From: UBA7672 sp038326205
Lineage (GTDB): Bacteria > Pseudomonadota > Alphaproteobacteria > Caulobacterales > Hyphomonadaceae
DNA length: 64,000 bases
NCBI GenBank assembly: GCA_038326205.1
Contig: JBBQJV010000012.1
Location: forward strand, 1-64,000
Reading direction: 5' to 3'
Shown: in pieces, positions 7,718-16,131 of the stretch
How positions within the stretch are numbered: the first letter of the stretch is position 1
How the letters are laid out: each line of letters begins with the position of its first letter
Position numbers and translations under genes: made by a program
Notes under the pieces: model-generated
The model's database searches: none
What the model was told of the DNA's origin: nothing
What the model saw: only the letters and a program-made list of their open reading frames with translations

Positions 7718-10588
7718 TCAAGGGGTGGAAAGGGTCCTGGCGACGCGGAAGCCGAGATAGTTGCTCCGGCTCGATGGAATGTTCCTGTCGCGGTAGGCCG
7801 AGCGGAGGATCCGCGGAACGTTGCTCCAGGAACCGCCGCGGATGACGCGATAGGAGCAGGTTTTCTCTGCATCGCTCGATGCATCAGTCTTTACAGGCTG
7901 GGCGTCTTTTTTGTCTGGCTCGTACCGGGCATAGCAGTCCTCGACCCACTCATAGACGTTTCCGTGCATGTCGTAGAGACCAAACGCATTGGGCTTTTTC
8001 TGCCGGACCGGATGCGCGTTGCTGTCCGAGTTATCAATGAACCATTCGAAGTCGCCGGTGAGCGCCTCATCGTCCCCGAAGCTGAAGGCCGTCGCCGTGC
8101 CTGCCCTCGCAGCATATTCCCACTCGGCTTCCGAAAGCAGGCGGTAGGTCGCGCCGGTCATCTCCGAAAGCCAGCTCACGTATTGTTGGGCATCCTCCCA
8201 CGAGACGCTGATGACTGGCTGTGTGCCGCGCGCCCAGGCCGCATCGCTCGGACGTGGGTTGGTGCGACATCCGCCACTAGCGGCGCACGTGTCCCACTCG
8301 TCGAAGGTGATCTCGGTTTCGGACACCGCGAAGCGCTGAACCGCTATCTGCCTTTGCGGCCCTTCGTCGTCGTCGCGGTTTGCTTCATTCTCAGGTGATC
8401 CCATCAGGAAGCCGCCACCCGGAACGAGCACCATCATAGGGCAATCTGCAGAGCCGGCTGCACAATCCTGAAAGGTCGCCTTGTCCTTCATGTCCTTCAG
8501 CGCGTCCGCCGTCTGGGTCTTGCCCCAGTATCGCGCGTATTTCGCAAAGACCGGCTCTAGCGCCTCGCGGTTCATGTAGGCAGCGCCAACACCGAACACG
8601 GCCAGCACCGAGACCGCCGCCAGCGCCTGCAGGCTGCGCCTCCGCCCCGCCGTCTTGCGCTCGGCCTTGCGGCACGCCGCGAGATAGGCGCCATCTTCCG
8701 CTGCCAGTTGCGGTGCATATCGCGGAAGCTTCTGCAGTGCGGCAGCGTCCTTCAGGCGCTGGCCGAAATGCGTCAGGAACTCCTTGCGTTTAGCCTTGCG
8801 CGTCCACGCCGCCGCAGCGACGCCAAGCCCGCGCAAGGTTTCAAGCCGCGCCCGCTCCGGCTCCAGCCATTCGCGCAAGCGCGTCCATTCCCGGAACATC
8901 GCCTCGTGCGCCACCTCCACCGTGCCGCCATCTGTTTCTGCCGACTTGCGCACCACAAGCCGCCAGCGGCCGAACCGGTCGAGCAGTGCCTGGCCCTCTT
9001 CATCGAACTCCTTCCAGGCCGCCACTCGCCGTATCGCGGCGCCATCATCGTTCACATCCGCCAGCGGCGGCACGAAGATCCGCGCGCCAAGCTCCACCTG
9101 CGCCTTGCGCGCGCCACCCATAGGCAAACCCGTGTCACGCTGTTCCGGCTCGATGCCGCACAGTGCCCGCTCGGCTGCATCCTCGATCAAGCCAGCAAGC
9201 CCGCCCATCGCGAGATAGTCTTGCGCCCGCAACGCGCGCTGCGCCGCGAACTGATCCCACAGACGTTGCATCGCGAAGGCCAGCAGTGGCAGCGCGTCCT
9301 GCTTGGGTGAATCTTCCATCAACCCATCGACAAGCGCGGGATCAACCTCGACGCCATAGCGTCGCGCCGGAGCCTCGACGACGTCGTTGAACCGGAACAC
9401 CGGCAGCGCCCGCAGGTCATAGCCGCGCGCCTCCAGCCCCTGGAACCGCCGATGGCTCTGCAGCTCGGGGAAGCTGTCGGTGCGGATCGTGAAGGCCAGA
9501 CGCCACTGCGACTGCGCCATCATCGCCGCGCGCAGGTAATCGCCCAGCGCTTCGCCGCTCTCGCCTTCGGCCCGCGCCATTTCCTCTGCCTGATCGACGC
9601 TGATCAGGATGGTAGCCTCCGGCCGAGCGGCTGCAGTTCGCAAACGCTGGCCTTGGGCCTCCAGTGCGGCAACCAGCGACGCGAGGCCGACCTCGCCCAC
9701 CCGGCCCGCCTCATCGCGTTCCGCCGCCTGCCATATCTCGAACAGGGTGCGCCGCAACGCCCCATGCGCTTCTGTGACTTTGAAATCTGCCAGCGTGCGC
9801 GTGAACGCCTCGGCGAAATTCAACAAAGGGTCTGCGCCTGGCCGGAACGCTCGCAATGGAATCCACGCCGGCGCCTCGCGCCGCAGACGCGGAATGATCC
9901 CCGCCTTAAGCAAAGACGATTTGCCCGCACCGGAGGCGCCAAGGATCACAAGAGGCCGCCGGTCGCTTGCCGCCCGCATTGCGCGCAATTCCTCCAGCGT
10001 CTCGGCAATCTCGCGCGAGCGCCCGAAGAACAGCGCCGCGTCGGCATCATCATCGCCGAAGGCAGACAGGCCGGGGAACGGCATCGTGCGCGCCGCGCGG
10101 TCGATCTCGAATGCTTCGGGATCGAGCCCGATACCGGCGAGCGCCCCGGCCGCACGCAGCCCCCGTCGAAGACGTGCGGTTCGAGCTTCGTCCCGTCCAA
10201 AGTCTAGCTGCCCGTCAATTGTCAGCAAGGGCGCAAAGTCGATGCCCTGATCTTCGGCCCGAACGCGCCGCAGCTCGTCAGCCGCCGCCGGGCTGAGTGC
10301 GGCTTCATCGCCGGTCAGGAAGAGGGGAATGATACGCTTGCCCATGTACCAAGCGGCGCGAAACTCGCCCGGACACTGTGACGAGTTGAGCCAGTTCGGC
10401 GTCACAAGACAGATTACGACCCGGCAGGCGCCGGCCGAGGCTCGCAGCGCATCCGCCCACTTCGCGCCGCCAGCAATACTCGAATGGTCCACGAACAGGT
10501 CCGTAAACCCGTTGGTGCGCAGCCAGGCTTCAAGCTGGCTCGCCAGCGCATCATCCCGGCTCGCATGTGAAAGGAAAATCGTCGCCAT
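7718..10588 (-). CDS. TIR-STAND ATPase-FGE receptor, DGR target
   Basis: The 956-residue protein starts with a TIR domain (1 to about 140). Its SSQCPGEF motif places E75 where catalytic TIR proteins keep their NAD-cleaving glutamate. A STAND-type P-loop ATPase follows (about 165-590), with Walker A GASGAGKS at 217-224 and Walker B ILISVDQAEE at 327-336. A single membrane segment lies at about 652-672. Residues about 715-953 are a formylglycine-generating-enzyme-like domain of the C-type lectin fold (VSWEDAQQY, RLLSEAEWEYAAR, GLYDMHGNVYEW). Its last 40 residues (911-950) are the variable repeat. Inferred design: a diversified ligand-binding tip, across the membrane from ATPase and TIR signalling domains. 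FGE-type lectin folds are known DGR targets. Confidence 0.95.
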   Translation of the reverse strand: MATIFLSHASRDDALASQLEAWLRTNGFTDLFVDHSSIAGGAKWADALRASAGACRVVICLVTPNWLNSSQCPGEFRAAWYMGKRIIPLFLTGDEAALSPAAADELRRVRAEDQGIDFAPLLTIDGQLDFGRDEARTARLRRGLRAAGALAGIGLDPEAFEIDRAARTMPFPGLSAFGDDDADAALFFGRSREIAETLEELRAMRAASDRRPLVILGASGAGKSSLLKAGIIPRLRREAPAWIPLRAFRPGADPLLNFAEAFTRTLADFKVTEAHGALRRTLFEIWQAAERDEAGRVGEVGLASLVAALEAQGQRLRTAAARPEATILISVDQAEEMARAEGESGEALGDYLRAAMMAQSQWRLAFTIRTDSFPELQSHRRFQGLEARGYDLRALPVFRFNDVVEAPARRYGVEVDPALVDGLMEDSPKQDALPLLAFAMQRLWDQFAAQRALRAQDYLAMGGLAGLIEDAAERALCGIEPEQRDTGLPMGGARKAQVELGARIFVPPLADVNDDGAAIRRVAAWKEFDEEGQALLDRFGRWRLVVRKSAETDGGTVEVAHEAMFREWTRLREWLEPERARLETLRGLGVAAAAWTRKAKRKEFLTHFGQRLKDAAALQKLPRYAPQLAAEDGAYLAACRKAERKTAGRRRSLQALAAVSVLAVFGVGAAYMNREALEPVFAKYARYWGKTQTADALKDMKDKATFQDCAAGSADCPMMVLVPGGGFLMGSPENEANRDDDEGPQRQIAVQRFAVSETEITFDEWDTCAASGGCRTNPRPSDAAWARGTQPVISVSWEDAQQYVSWLSEMTGATYRLLSEAEWEYAARAGTATAFSFGDDEALTGDFEWFIDNSDSNAHPVRQKKPNAFGLYDMHGNVYEWVEDCYARYEPDKKDAQPVKTDASSDAEKTCSYRVIRGGSWSNVPRILRSAYRDRNIPSSRSNYLGFRVARTLSTP
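7737..7860 (-). repeat. DGR variable repeat (VR)
   Basis: This is the 3' coding end of the TIR-STAND-FGE gene and matches TR 3212-3335 at a constant offset of 4525 bp with no gaps. The 14 mismatches change 13 residues: 11 of the 14 template asparagines became Tyr, Ile, Ser, Val or Asp, one Gln became Arg and one Thr became Ser. The invariant scaffold (RGGSW, LRSA, LGFRVA) is kept. The 22 bp at the 3' end of VR, just before the stop codon, equal the TR and mark where homing would begin. Confidence 0.97.
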
Positions 10589-10693
10589 GCCACGCCCCCG
10601 CTCACATATGGCTAGCAGAGGGTCGCAGCGCCGTCATCGGGGTTCCGGCAGGTGACGGGTGGACGTCGGCCGATATTCACCGCGGACGCGAAC

Positions 10694-11890
10694 TCACCGG
10701 CCGGAGGCTTTGACCCACTTCAAGATTTCTCCGGCCCACCATTCCGCCATCTTCACGCGTTCGTCCCAATACGCCGCGCGGTGATAGGCGCGACGAACCT
10801 GGTCGGTGCCGACATGCGCCAACTCCGCCTCGATAGCGTCGCGGTTCCACTTGCCGCTTTCATTGAGCAGGCTAGACGCGCTGGCGCGAAAGCCGTGCGA
10901 GGTGTGCTCCGACTTCTGAATGTCCATGCGCCGCAAAGCGCCGTTCAGCGTGTTTTCGCTGATCGGCTTGCCCGGCGAAAGCTGTGACGGAAACACGTAA
11001 GGATAATTACCGGTGTGCGCGCGAAGGTCTTCCAGAACATCAACGGACGCCTGCGCCAGCGGCTTCACATGCTCGCGCCGCATCTTCGTCCTCTCGGCGG
11101 GAATGGTCCAGATCGCCCGTGTCAGATCGAACTCGTTCCACGCTGCAAGTCGCAGTTCGCCCGGACGCGGATAAAACAGGGCCAGAAGTTTCAGCGCTGC
11201 CTGCGTCTCGATGGCGCCCTGATAGCCCCAGACGGCGCGCACAAGCCCGGCAAAGCCGTTCTGCTCCGTAACCGCCGCGCGATGCGAAACCTTCGGCGTC
11301 ACCAGCGCGCCGCGCAGGCCGAAGGTGGGGTCCGTATCGGCGCGTGCGGTCGCGATGGCGTAGCGGAAAACCTGCCCGATCACTGCGCGCATACGCCGGG
11401 CCGTCTCATAGGTTCCGCTGGCTTCGGCTCGCTGTAGCGGTTTGAGGATTTCGGCGGCGGTAATGGAGCGGATCGGTCGCTCGCCCAGATCAACAGAAGC
11501 CAGCCCGATCAGCCAACGCTTCTTTTCGAGGGTGGTGGTGGCCTTCCCCTCCCGCTCCTGTTTGGCCAGCAGTTCCTCGGCCAGTGCTGCGAAGGTGTCC
11601 TTCGTCAGTGCGCGCTCTGCCTCTGCGGCGGCCTTCGCCTCCGCCGCCGGATCGCGGCCAGCCTGAAGCTTTGATCTGGCATCTTGACGTAGTTGGCGGG
11701 CGCGAGCGAGCGGGGTTTCCGGGTAGCTTCCAAGGGCCATAAGCTTCTGTTTGCCCCCGAACCGGTAAGCCAGCCGCCACAGCCGGGAACCACCGGGACG
11801 CACCTCAATGAAGAGGCCGCCGCCATCGCTCTGGCGAAAGGGGGTGGCGGCAGGTTTGAGCTGGCGAAGCTTGAGGTCGGTGAGGGGCAT
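10694..11890 (-). CDS. P4-type tyrosine integrase
   Basis: This 398-residue site-specific recombinase opens with the arm-binding (DUF4102-like) domain typical of P4-like integrases (MPLTDLKLRQLKP, then DGGGLFIEV). The catalytic domain shows the Arg in YPRPGELRLAAWNE, the HGFRASAS box and the nucleophile in RRAYHRAAYWDER. I chose ATG 11890; the upstream extension to 12016 runs over the attachment region and looks non-coding. The gene points away from the tRNA-Leu gene, whose 3' end lies about 190 bp upstream. It presumably integrates and excises the DGR island. Confidence 0.93.
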   Translation of the reverse strand: MPLTDLKLRQLKPAATPFRQSDGGGLFIEVRPGGSRLWRLAYRFGGKQKLMALGSYPETPLARARQLRQDARSKLQAGRDPAAEAKAAAEAERALTKDTFAALAEELLAKQEREGKATTTLEKKRWLIGLASVDLGERPIRSITAAEILKPLQRAEASGTYETARRMRAVIGQVFRYAIATARADTDPTFGLRGALVTPKVSHRAAVTEQNGFAGLVRAVWGYQGAIETQAALKLLALFYPRPGELRLAAWNEFDLTRAIWTIPAERTKMRREHVKPLAQASVDVLEDLRAHTGNYPYVFPSQLSPGKPISENTLNGALRRMDIQKSEHTSHGFRASASSLLNESGKWNRDAIEAELAHVGTDQVRRAYHRAAYWDERVKMAEWWAGEILKWVKASGR

Positions 11891-12052
11891 AGATGCAGGC
11901 GCCTGTACCAACAAAGACGGGTCAAACACCGTCTGCTGTACCAACAACTGTACCAACAAATTGGCCGGATACCAACAAACCCAGCCGGACCGCTCCGGAC
12001 CGTTTAGGACGACCATCCTTGATTTTATTTGGGTTTTCTTGAAAATTGGACA

Positions 12053-12079
12053 TAGAAAAGCGACGCCGGAGCGTCGCTT
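12053..12079 (-). terminator. Terminator of tRNA-Leu
   Basis: On the minus strand a 9-bp perfect stem (AAGCGACGC / GCGTCGCTT) with a 4-nt loop is followed by TTTTC. It begins right at the CCA end of the tRNA and is a good Rho-independent terminator. It also lies in the likely attachment region of the island. Confidence 0.75.
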
Positions 12080-12163
12080 GGTGCCCAGAAGAGGACTCGA
12101 ACCTCCACGGTGTTACCCGCTGCTACCTGAAAGCAGTGCGTCTACCAATTCCGCCATCTGGGC
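12079..12163 (-). tRNA. tRNA-Leu (CAG)
   Basis: The minus strand folds into an 85-nt class II tRNA with a long variable arm and encoded CCA. The acceptor stem pairs GCCCAGA with TCTGGGC. The anticodon loop TTCAGGT reads CAG, decoding CUG leucine. Its 3' end faces the integrase gene, which makes it the probable island integration site. Confidence 0.95.
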
Positions 12164-12292
12164 AGATAGCAAGGCGCGCGTCATACAGGGGGTGCGGCCC
12201 GGTTTCAAGGGCCCCTGCGCAAAGCCAGCGCGAACGCGATTATTGCAGTGAATTGCCCGCGTTTACGGCCTGCTGGCAAGCCGACTTGGACA

Positions 12293-12865
12293 TCATTTGA
12301 ACTTCCACACCGCGCGCAGGCCGAGTTCGTCGAGGCCCTGGTTGCGGCCCGTGCCGAGTATCTGGCCGTGGCTCAGATGTTCGTAGATCGCCTGCAGCGC
12401 AAAATCGTCCGACAAATCCCAGGTCAGCGCCAGCGAGGAGCGGAACAGGTCACGCGACCCGAGCAGGACGCGCTCTTCCGAGAAAGCGAGCGATTCCGGC
12501 GTGCCGTTGGCGAACTTGTTCTGGATGTACCCATCGTGAAGCGCATAGCCAAAGCCGGGTTCCACGTGCCAGCCGGGCGCGACCTGAAAGTCCCACTCAA
12601 GCCCGCCCGCCACATAGGATGTGTTGCCCGCAGTGTTCGCGGACGCCATCAGGTAGGGATGCGGAGACCCCGCCCAGCCCAACCAGTCGGGCGAGACGAA
12701 GCGCACTTCGCCGACAATGTTCGGGCCGTTTTCTTTGTCTGCATTCTTGCAGTCGATGACGCAGATATTGTGCTGCATCACGCCGACGCGAATACTGTCG
12801 ATCTGGGCATGCGCTGCGGGCGCAATCGCGGCTGCCGCTGTTGCAGCGAGTAGCACGTCCCTCAT
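12293..12865 (-). CDS. PagL-like lipid A 3-O-deacylase
   Basis: The 190-residue protein has a signal peptide (MRDVLLAATAAAAIAPAAHA) and a beta-strand-rich body ending in a C-terminal aromatic/Lys segment, as in outer-membrane barrels. The region EHLSHG followed by a late glutamate (LDELG) corresponds to the His-Ser-Glu active site of PagL-type acyloxyacyl hydrolases, which remove the 3-O acyl chain from lipid A. I start at ATG 12865, where the signal peptide begins; longer readings to 13048 overlap the next gene. Family membership is fairly clear, the substrate less so. Confidence 0.75.
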   Translation of the reverse strand: MRDVLLAATAAAAIAPAAHAQIDSIRVGVMQHNICVIDCKNADKENGPNIVGEVRFVSPDWLGWAGSPHPYLMASANTAGNTSYVAGGLEWDFQVAPGWHVEPGFGYALHDGYIQNKFANGTPESLAFSEERVLLGSRDLFRSSLALTWDLSDDFALQAIYEHLSHGQILGTGRNQGLDELGLRAVWKFK

Positions 12866-12947
12866 GGATTCCCTCCAGCTTTGGACCGAAGCTAGAGCAC
12901 GTTCCTGCGCAACAGGAAACGGCGGCTTTCGCATACGGCAGGGGGTG

Positions 12948-13397
12948 CTAAGGATAGCTGGCATAGACCGACGTAGTTCCATCCTTTTTGAGCAGCAGCA
13001 CCTGATAGGGCTCCGCCTCTGAGGCCGGCCCCATGCCGGGCGACCCATGCGGCATGCCGGGAACCGTCAATCCGACGGCGTCCGGCTTCTCGCGCAGCAG
13101 CCGCGAAATCTCCCGTGCAGGCACGTGGCCCTCGATCACATACCCGCCGATCATGCCGGTATGGCAGGAGGTCTGCTCAGGCTTCAGCCCGGCCTTGTCC
13201 TTGTACGTCATCAGGGCATCGGGCGCGATGTGGGTGACACTGGTCGCGTAGCCGTTCGCCTTGAGATGCTTCACCCACTCGTGGCAACACCCGCAGTTTG
13301 CATCGGAGACAATGTCCATCTGCGTCTGCGCAATCGCTGGCGCGCACGCGGAAAGGATAAGCGCAATTGCGAACGACAATTTCCGCATGGCTTGCAT
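12948..13397 (-). CDS. DUF411 periplasmic metal-binding protein
   Basis: The 149-residue product has a signal sequence (residues 1-22) and the DUF411 pattern: a CGCC(H) motif near the mature N-terminus (DANCGCCHEW), then TSCHTGMIGGYVIEGHVP and a GLTVPGMPHGSPGM segment. Cys, His and Met residues suit copper or related metal binding, and family members are found near metal-resistance genes. The start ATG 13397 is fixed by GGAG 7 bp upstream, which belongs to the last of four 10-bp repeats. Confidence 0.85.
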   Translation of the reverse strand: MQAMRKLSFAIALILSACAPAIAQTQMDIVSDANCGCCHEWVKHLKANGYATSVTHIAPDALMTYKDKAGLKPEQTSCHTGMIGGYVIEGHVPAREISRLLREKPDAVGLTVPGMPHGSPGMGPASEAEPYQVLLLKKDGTTSVYASYP

Positions 13398-13400
13398 AGC

Positions 13401-13440
13401 TGATCTCCGCTGATCTCCGCTGATCTCCGCTGATTTCCGC
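13401..13440 (-). repeat. Four 10-bp repeats carrying Shine-Dalgarno cores
   Basis: The unit GCGGAGATCA is repeated four times in tandem (one copy with a single change) immediately upstream of the DUF411 start codon. Each unit contains GGAG or GGAA. Only the copy next to the ATG is at normal spacing. Copy-number change would alter the leader length without touching the coding frame. Confidence 0.8.
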
Positions 13441-13541
13441 CCTTCGCCGTCTTTGCGCTGCGGGAACAAGCAGCGTCAAGCAACTTACTGCGGTTAAAGA
13501 TGCGGCGTTTGATGGAGTGGCGTCTGGGCACTGTGGGCTGC

Positions 13542-13631
13542 TGGCGGTGAAGGTGGGATTCGAACCCACGGTACGGTTTCCCGCACACACGCTTTCCAAG
13601 CGTGCGCCATCGACCACTCGGCCACCTCACC
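13542..13631 (-). tRNA. tRNA-Ser (GGA)
   Basis: A 90-nt class II tRNA with a long variable arm and encoded CCA lies on the minus strand. The acceptor stem pairs GGTGAGG with CTTCACC and the discriminator is G, as usual for serine. The anticodon loop TTGGAAA reads GGA, decoding UCC and UCU. Confidence 0.95.
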
Positions 13632-13862
13632 AGCGCAGGAGGGGGCTTTTACATGGGCGTCGCCGAAGCGCAAGTTGGTGTGAGTTTCACGGGGTGGAGC
13701 GCTGGCCCCTCGCTGGGCCGGAAACCCTGGATCCAGATGGGTGATCCGCACGGCCCGCGAGTTGCTTCTACCTCAGCTGCGGAAGCTGTGGGGAACTGGG
13801 GTCTGGCGTCGGTCGCGTGGGGTGGCCGGCGCCTAGACCCACAAAGGCAGCAAATTCCGCGA

Positions 13863-15518
13863 TCAACGCCGATAGACTACCTTGCCGCTCACCACCGTGA
13901 TCGCGGGATCGACTTTCAGAATGTCCGCTTCCGGCACAGTCATGATGTCCCCCGTGAAGCCGGTGAAGTCCGCCAGCTTGCCCGGCTCGATCGTGCCGAG
14001 GTCCTTCTCCCGGAACGATGCAAAGGCCGGCCACAGCGTGAACATCTTCAGCGCCTCGCCCCGCGTCACAGCCTGCTCAGGATGCCAGTCAGGCGCCGAA
14101 TTGCCCTTCAGGTCCTTGCGCGCCACGGCGGCATAGAACTCGATGCGCGGATCGCCCTGCTCCACCGGAGCATCCGACCCGCCCGCGATGATCGACCCCG
14201 CATCGATCAGCGCCCGCCACGCATACGCCCCCGCCAGCCGGTCCTCGCCTAGCCGCGCCGGGGCAAAGTAAAGATCGCCGATCGCGTGGCTCGGCTGCAT
14301 CGAGGGAATGATGCCCAGCGCCTTGAAGCGTGGAATGTCCTCCACATGCAGGATCTGCGAATGCTCGATGCGCCAACGCCTGTCGGCCTTGGGATCGGCT
14401 GAAGCTGCGAACGCCTTGCCCATCCAGTCGAGCACCAGCTTGTTACCTTCGTCGCCGATGGCGTGCATGCAGACCTGCACGCCAGCATCCGCAGCCTTCT
14501 TCATCAGCTCCAGCGTCGCTGTCTCGTCCGCGCGCTGCAGCCCCTTGATGTCCGCATGATCCGAATACGGGGCCGTCAGCAGCGCCCCGCGCGAGCCCAG
14601 CGCGCCGTCCATGTAGAGTTTGATGGCCTTGGTGGTGACCAGCCCGTCCTTGCTTGTCCCGAACGTCACGCTGTCAAAACTCGCGCCATCGATCGCATTC
14701 CAGACGCGCAGCTTCATCTTGCCGGCATCGTCCATCGCATTGAGGATCGGCACGTGCGCGGCCGCCACCGACATGCTGTGCACGCCCGTCCAGCCCAGCC
14801 CGATCTCGCGCGCGATGCCTTTGGTGAAAGTCTCTTTCACTTGCGCTTCCGTCGGCGTCGTCGCGAGCGCCGCCATCGGCGCCATCGCATTGTCGATCAG
14901 CATGCCCGTAGGCAAGCCATCCTTGCCAACCTCGATGCGGCCGCCGCTCGGTTGTGATTTCGGCTTGCCATCCAGCCCAACAGCCTTCAGCGCGGCTGTA
15001 TTCACCAGCATCGCATGACCATCCGAGCGGACGAGGACGGTGGGCCGGTCGCCCGTCACCGCATCGATGTCCTGACGATTCGGAAAGCGCGCCTCGGGCC
15101 AGTGCGTCTCGATCCAGCCGCGCCCCTCCAGTGGCTGTCCTGCCGGCGCGGTCTTCGCCGCCTCGCCCACCACCTGTACCAACTCGGCAAGCGACGCCAC
15201 GGTGTCGAGGTTCAGCGTCTGCTCGCGTTCACCGATGCCATAGAGGTGCGCGTGCGCGTCGGTGAAGCCCGGATAGAGAAATGCTCCAGCGAGATCGACC
15301 TTCTCGGTCTTCTCCCCCGCCGAGTTCAACAGCTCGTCCTGCACGCCCACCTCGACAATGCGGCCATCCTTCACGCTCACAGCCGTCGCAGGCAGCTGCC
15401 CGTCGACGCCGGTGTAGATCGTGCCGCCAAAGAAGATCGCGTCAGGCGGGTTGGCAGGCGCTTGGTTGCACCCCGCCACCAGCGCCAGCACCGCCACAGC
15501 CGCCAGAACAGAACGCAT
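13863..15518 (-). CDS. YtcJ-like amidohydrolase lipoprotein
   Basis: The 551-residue protein begins with a lipoprotein signal (LALVAGC at about 11-17), so it is probably anchored outside the cytoplasm. The body is an amidohydrolase of the YtcJ/AepA group: GFTDAHAHLYG carries the metal-binding HxH, later HAIGDEGN and RIEHSQ supply more metal ligands, and GGSDAPVEQGDP provides the catalytic aspartate. Family members hydrolyse N-acyl or amide bonds; the substrate cannot be told. The gene stands alone, between tRNA-Ser and the L28 gene. Confidence 0.85.
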   Translation of the reverse strand: MRSVLAAVAVLALVAGCNQAPANPPDAIFFGGTIYTGVDGQLPATAVSVKDGRIVEVGVQDELLNSAGEKTEKVDLAGAFLYPGFTDAHAHLYGIGEREQTLNLDTVASLAELVQVVGEAAKTAPAGQPLEGRGWIETHWPEARFPNRQDIDAVTGDRPTVLVRSDGHAMLVNTAALKAVGLDGKPKSQPSGGRIEVGKDGLPTGMLIDNAMAPMAALATTPTEAQVKETFTKGIAREIGLGWTGVHSMSVAAAHVPILNAMDDAGKMKLRVWNAIDGASFDSVTFGTSKDGLVTTKAIKLYMDGALGSRGALLTAPYSDHADIKGLQRADETATLELMKKAADAGVQVCMHAIGDEGNKLVLDWMGKAFAASADPKADRRWRIEHSQILHVEDIPRFKALGIIPSMQPSHAIGDLYFAPARLGEDRLAGAYAWRALIDAGSIIAGGSDAPVEQGDPRIEFYAAVARKDLKGNSAPDWHPEQAVTRGEALKMFTLWPAFASFREKDLGTIEPGKLADFTGFTGDIMTVPEADILKVDPAITVVSGKVVYRR

Positions 15519-15634
15519 GAAAAACCCCTCGCCGTTGCCGACGAAGGGTTTCAGAACTTGCGAGCCGTGGAAAGTGCGAGATCAAGCATCGCGCCGAAAA
15601 GTGTCCAGCGTTTCGGCTCAAGCGATGCGACGAG

Positions 15635-15680
15635 CAAAAAACTGAAGCGAGCGCGCGATCAATCGCGCACGAAGCTTCAG
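15635..15680 (-). terminator. Terminator of the L28 gene
   Basis: On the minus strand CTGAAGC pairs with GCTTCAG around an inner GCGCGAT/ATCGCGC stem, and six T residues follow. It overlaps the rpmB stop codon by a few bases. Confidence 0.8.
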
Positions 15681-15964
15681 GCCGCCTTGGCCTTCTTCGC
15701 GATCTCTTTCTTGACCTTCAGCATCTTGGGCGACAGTTCCTCGTCCTTTGACTTGGCGAGGAAGCCGTCGAGGCCGCCGCGCTTGTCGATGGTGCGGAGG
15801 GCCGCTGCCGAAACGCGAGCCGAATAGGACTGGCCCATGGCTTCCGAATGGACCGTCACATTGACCAGGTTTGGCAGGTAGCGCCGTTTGGTCTTGATGT
15901 TCGAGTGGCTGACAGAGTTGCCAACCATGGGTTTTTTGCCGGTAAGTTCACAAATGCGGGACAT
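15677..15964 (-). CDS. rpmB: 50S ribosomal protein bL28
   Basis: This 95-residue basic protein is L28 of the large ribosomal subunit. It begins MSRICELTGKKPMVGNSVSH, the diagnostic N-terminus, and continues with SNIKTKRRYLPNL and a Lys-rich tail. The start at 15964 is preceded by AGGAAAG. The reading frame is open upstream, but homologs begin here. A terminator follows directly. Confidence 0.97.
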   Translation of the reverse strand: MSRICELTGKKPMVGNSVSHSNIKTKRRYLPNLVNVTVHSEAMGQSYSARVSAAALRTIDKRGGLDGFLAKSKDEELSPKMLKVKKEIAKKAKAA

Positions 15965-16131
15965 GGCCCATCTTTCCTGGATCGTCTGCAACGATCGAAA
16001 AGCCCATAAAGCGCGGGCTTCCGACCGTAGGCTGAAAGCGAAGGCGGGTGGATAGTGGGGGAGGCCCGAACTGTCAAGCTTGGCGGTCGCCGCCAGCGCC
16101 CGGAATATAGCACCTGAAAAGCCCGGCCAGC

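Larger units (their letters stand above)
1..12081. mobile_element. Genomic island at tRNA-Leu (right end only)
   Basis: A P4-type integrase lies beside the 3' end of a tRNA-Leu gene, the usual arrangement for islands that integrate into tRNA 3' ends. The tRNA 3' end faces the island. From that edge leftwards come the integrase, the TIR-STAND-FGE gene, the trypsin gene, the DGR template repeat, Avd, the reverse transcriptase and an ISL3 element. I found no second copy of the tRNA 3' segment in positions 1 to 12,060, so the left attachment site should lie outside the window. Island status is an inference from this layout. Confidence 0.7.
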
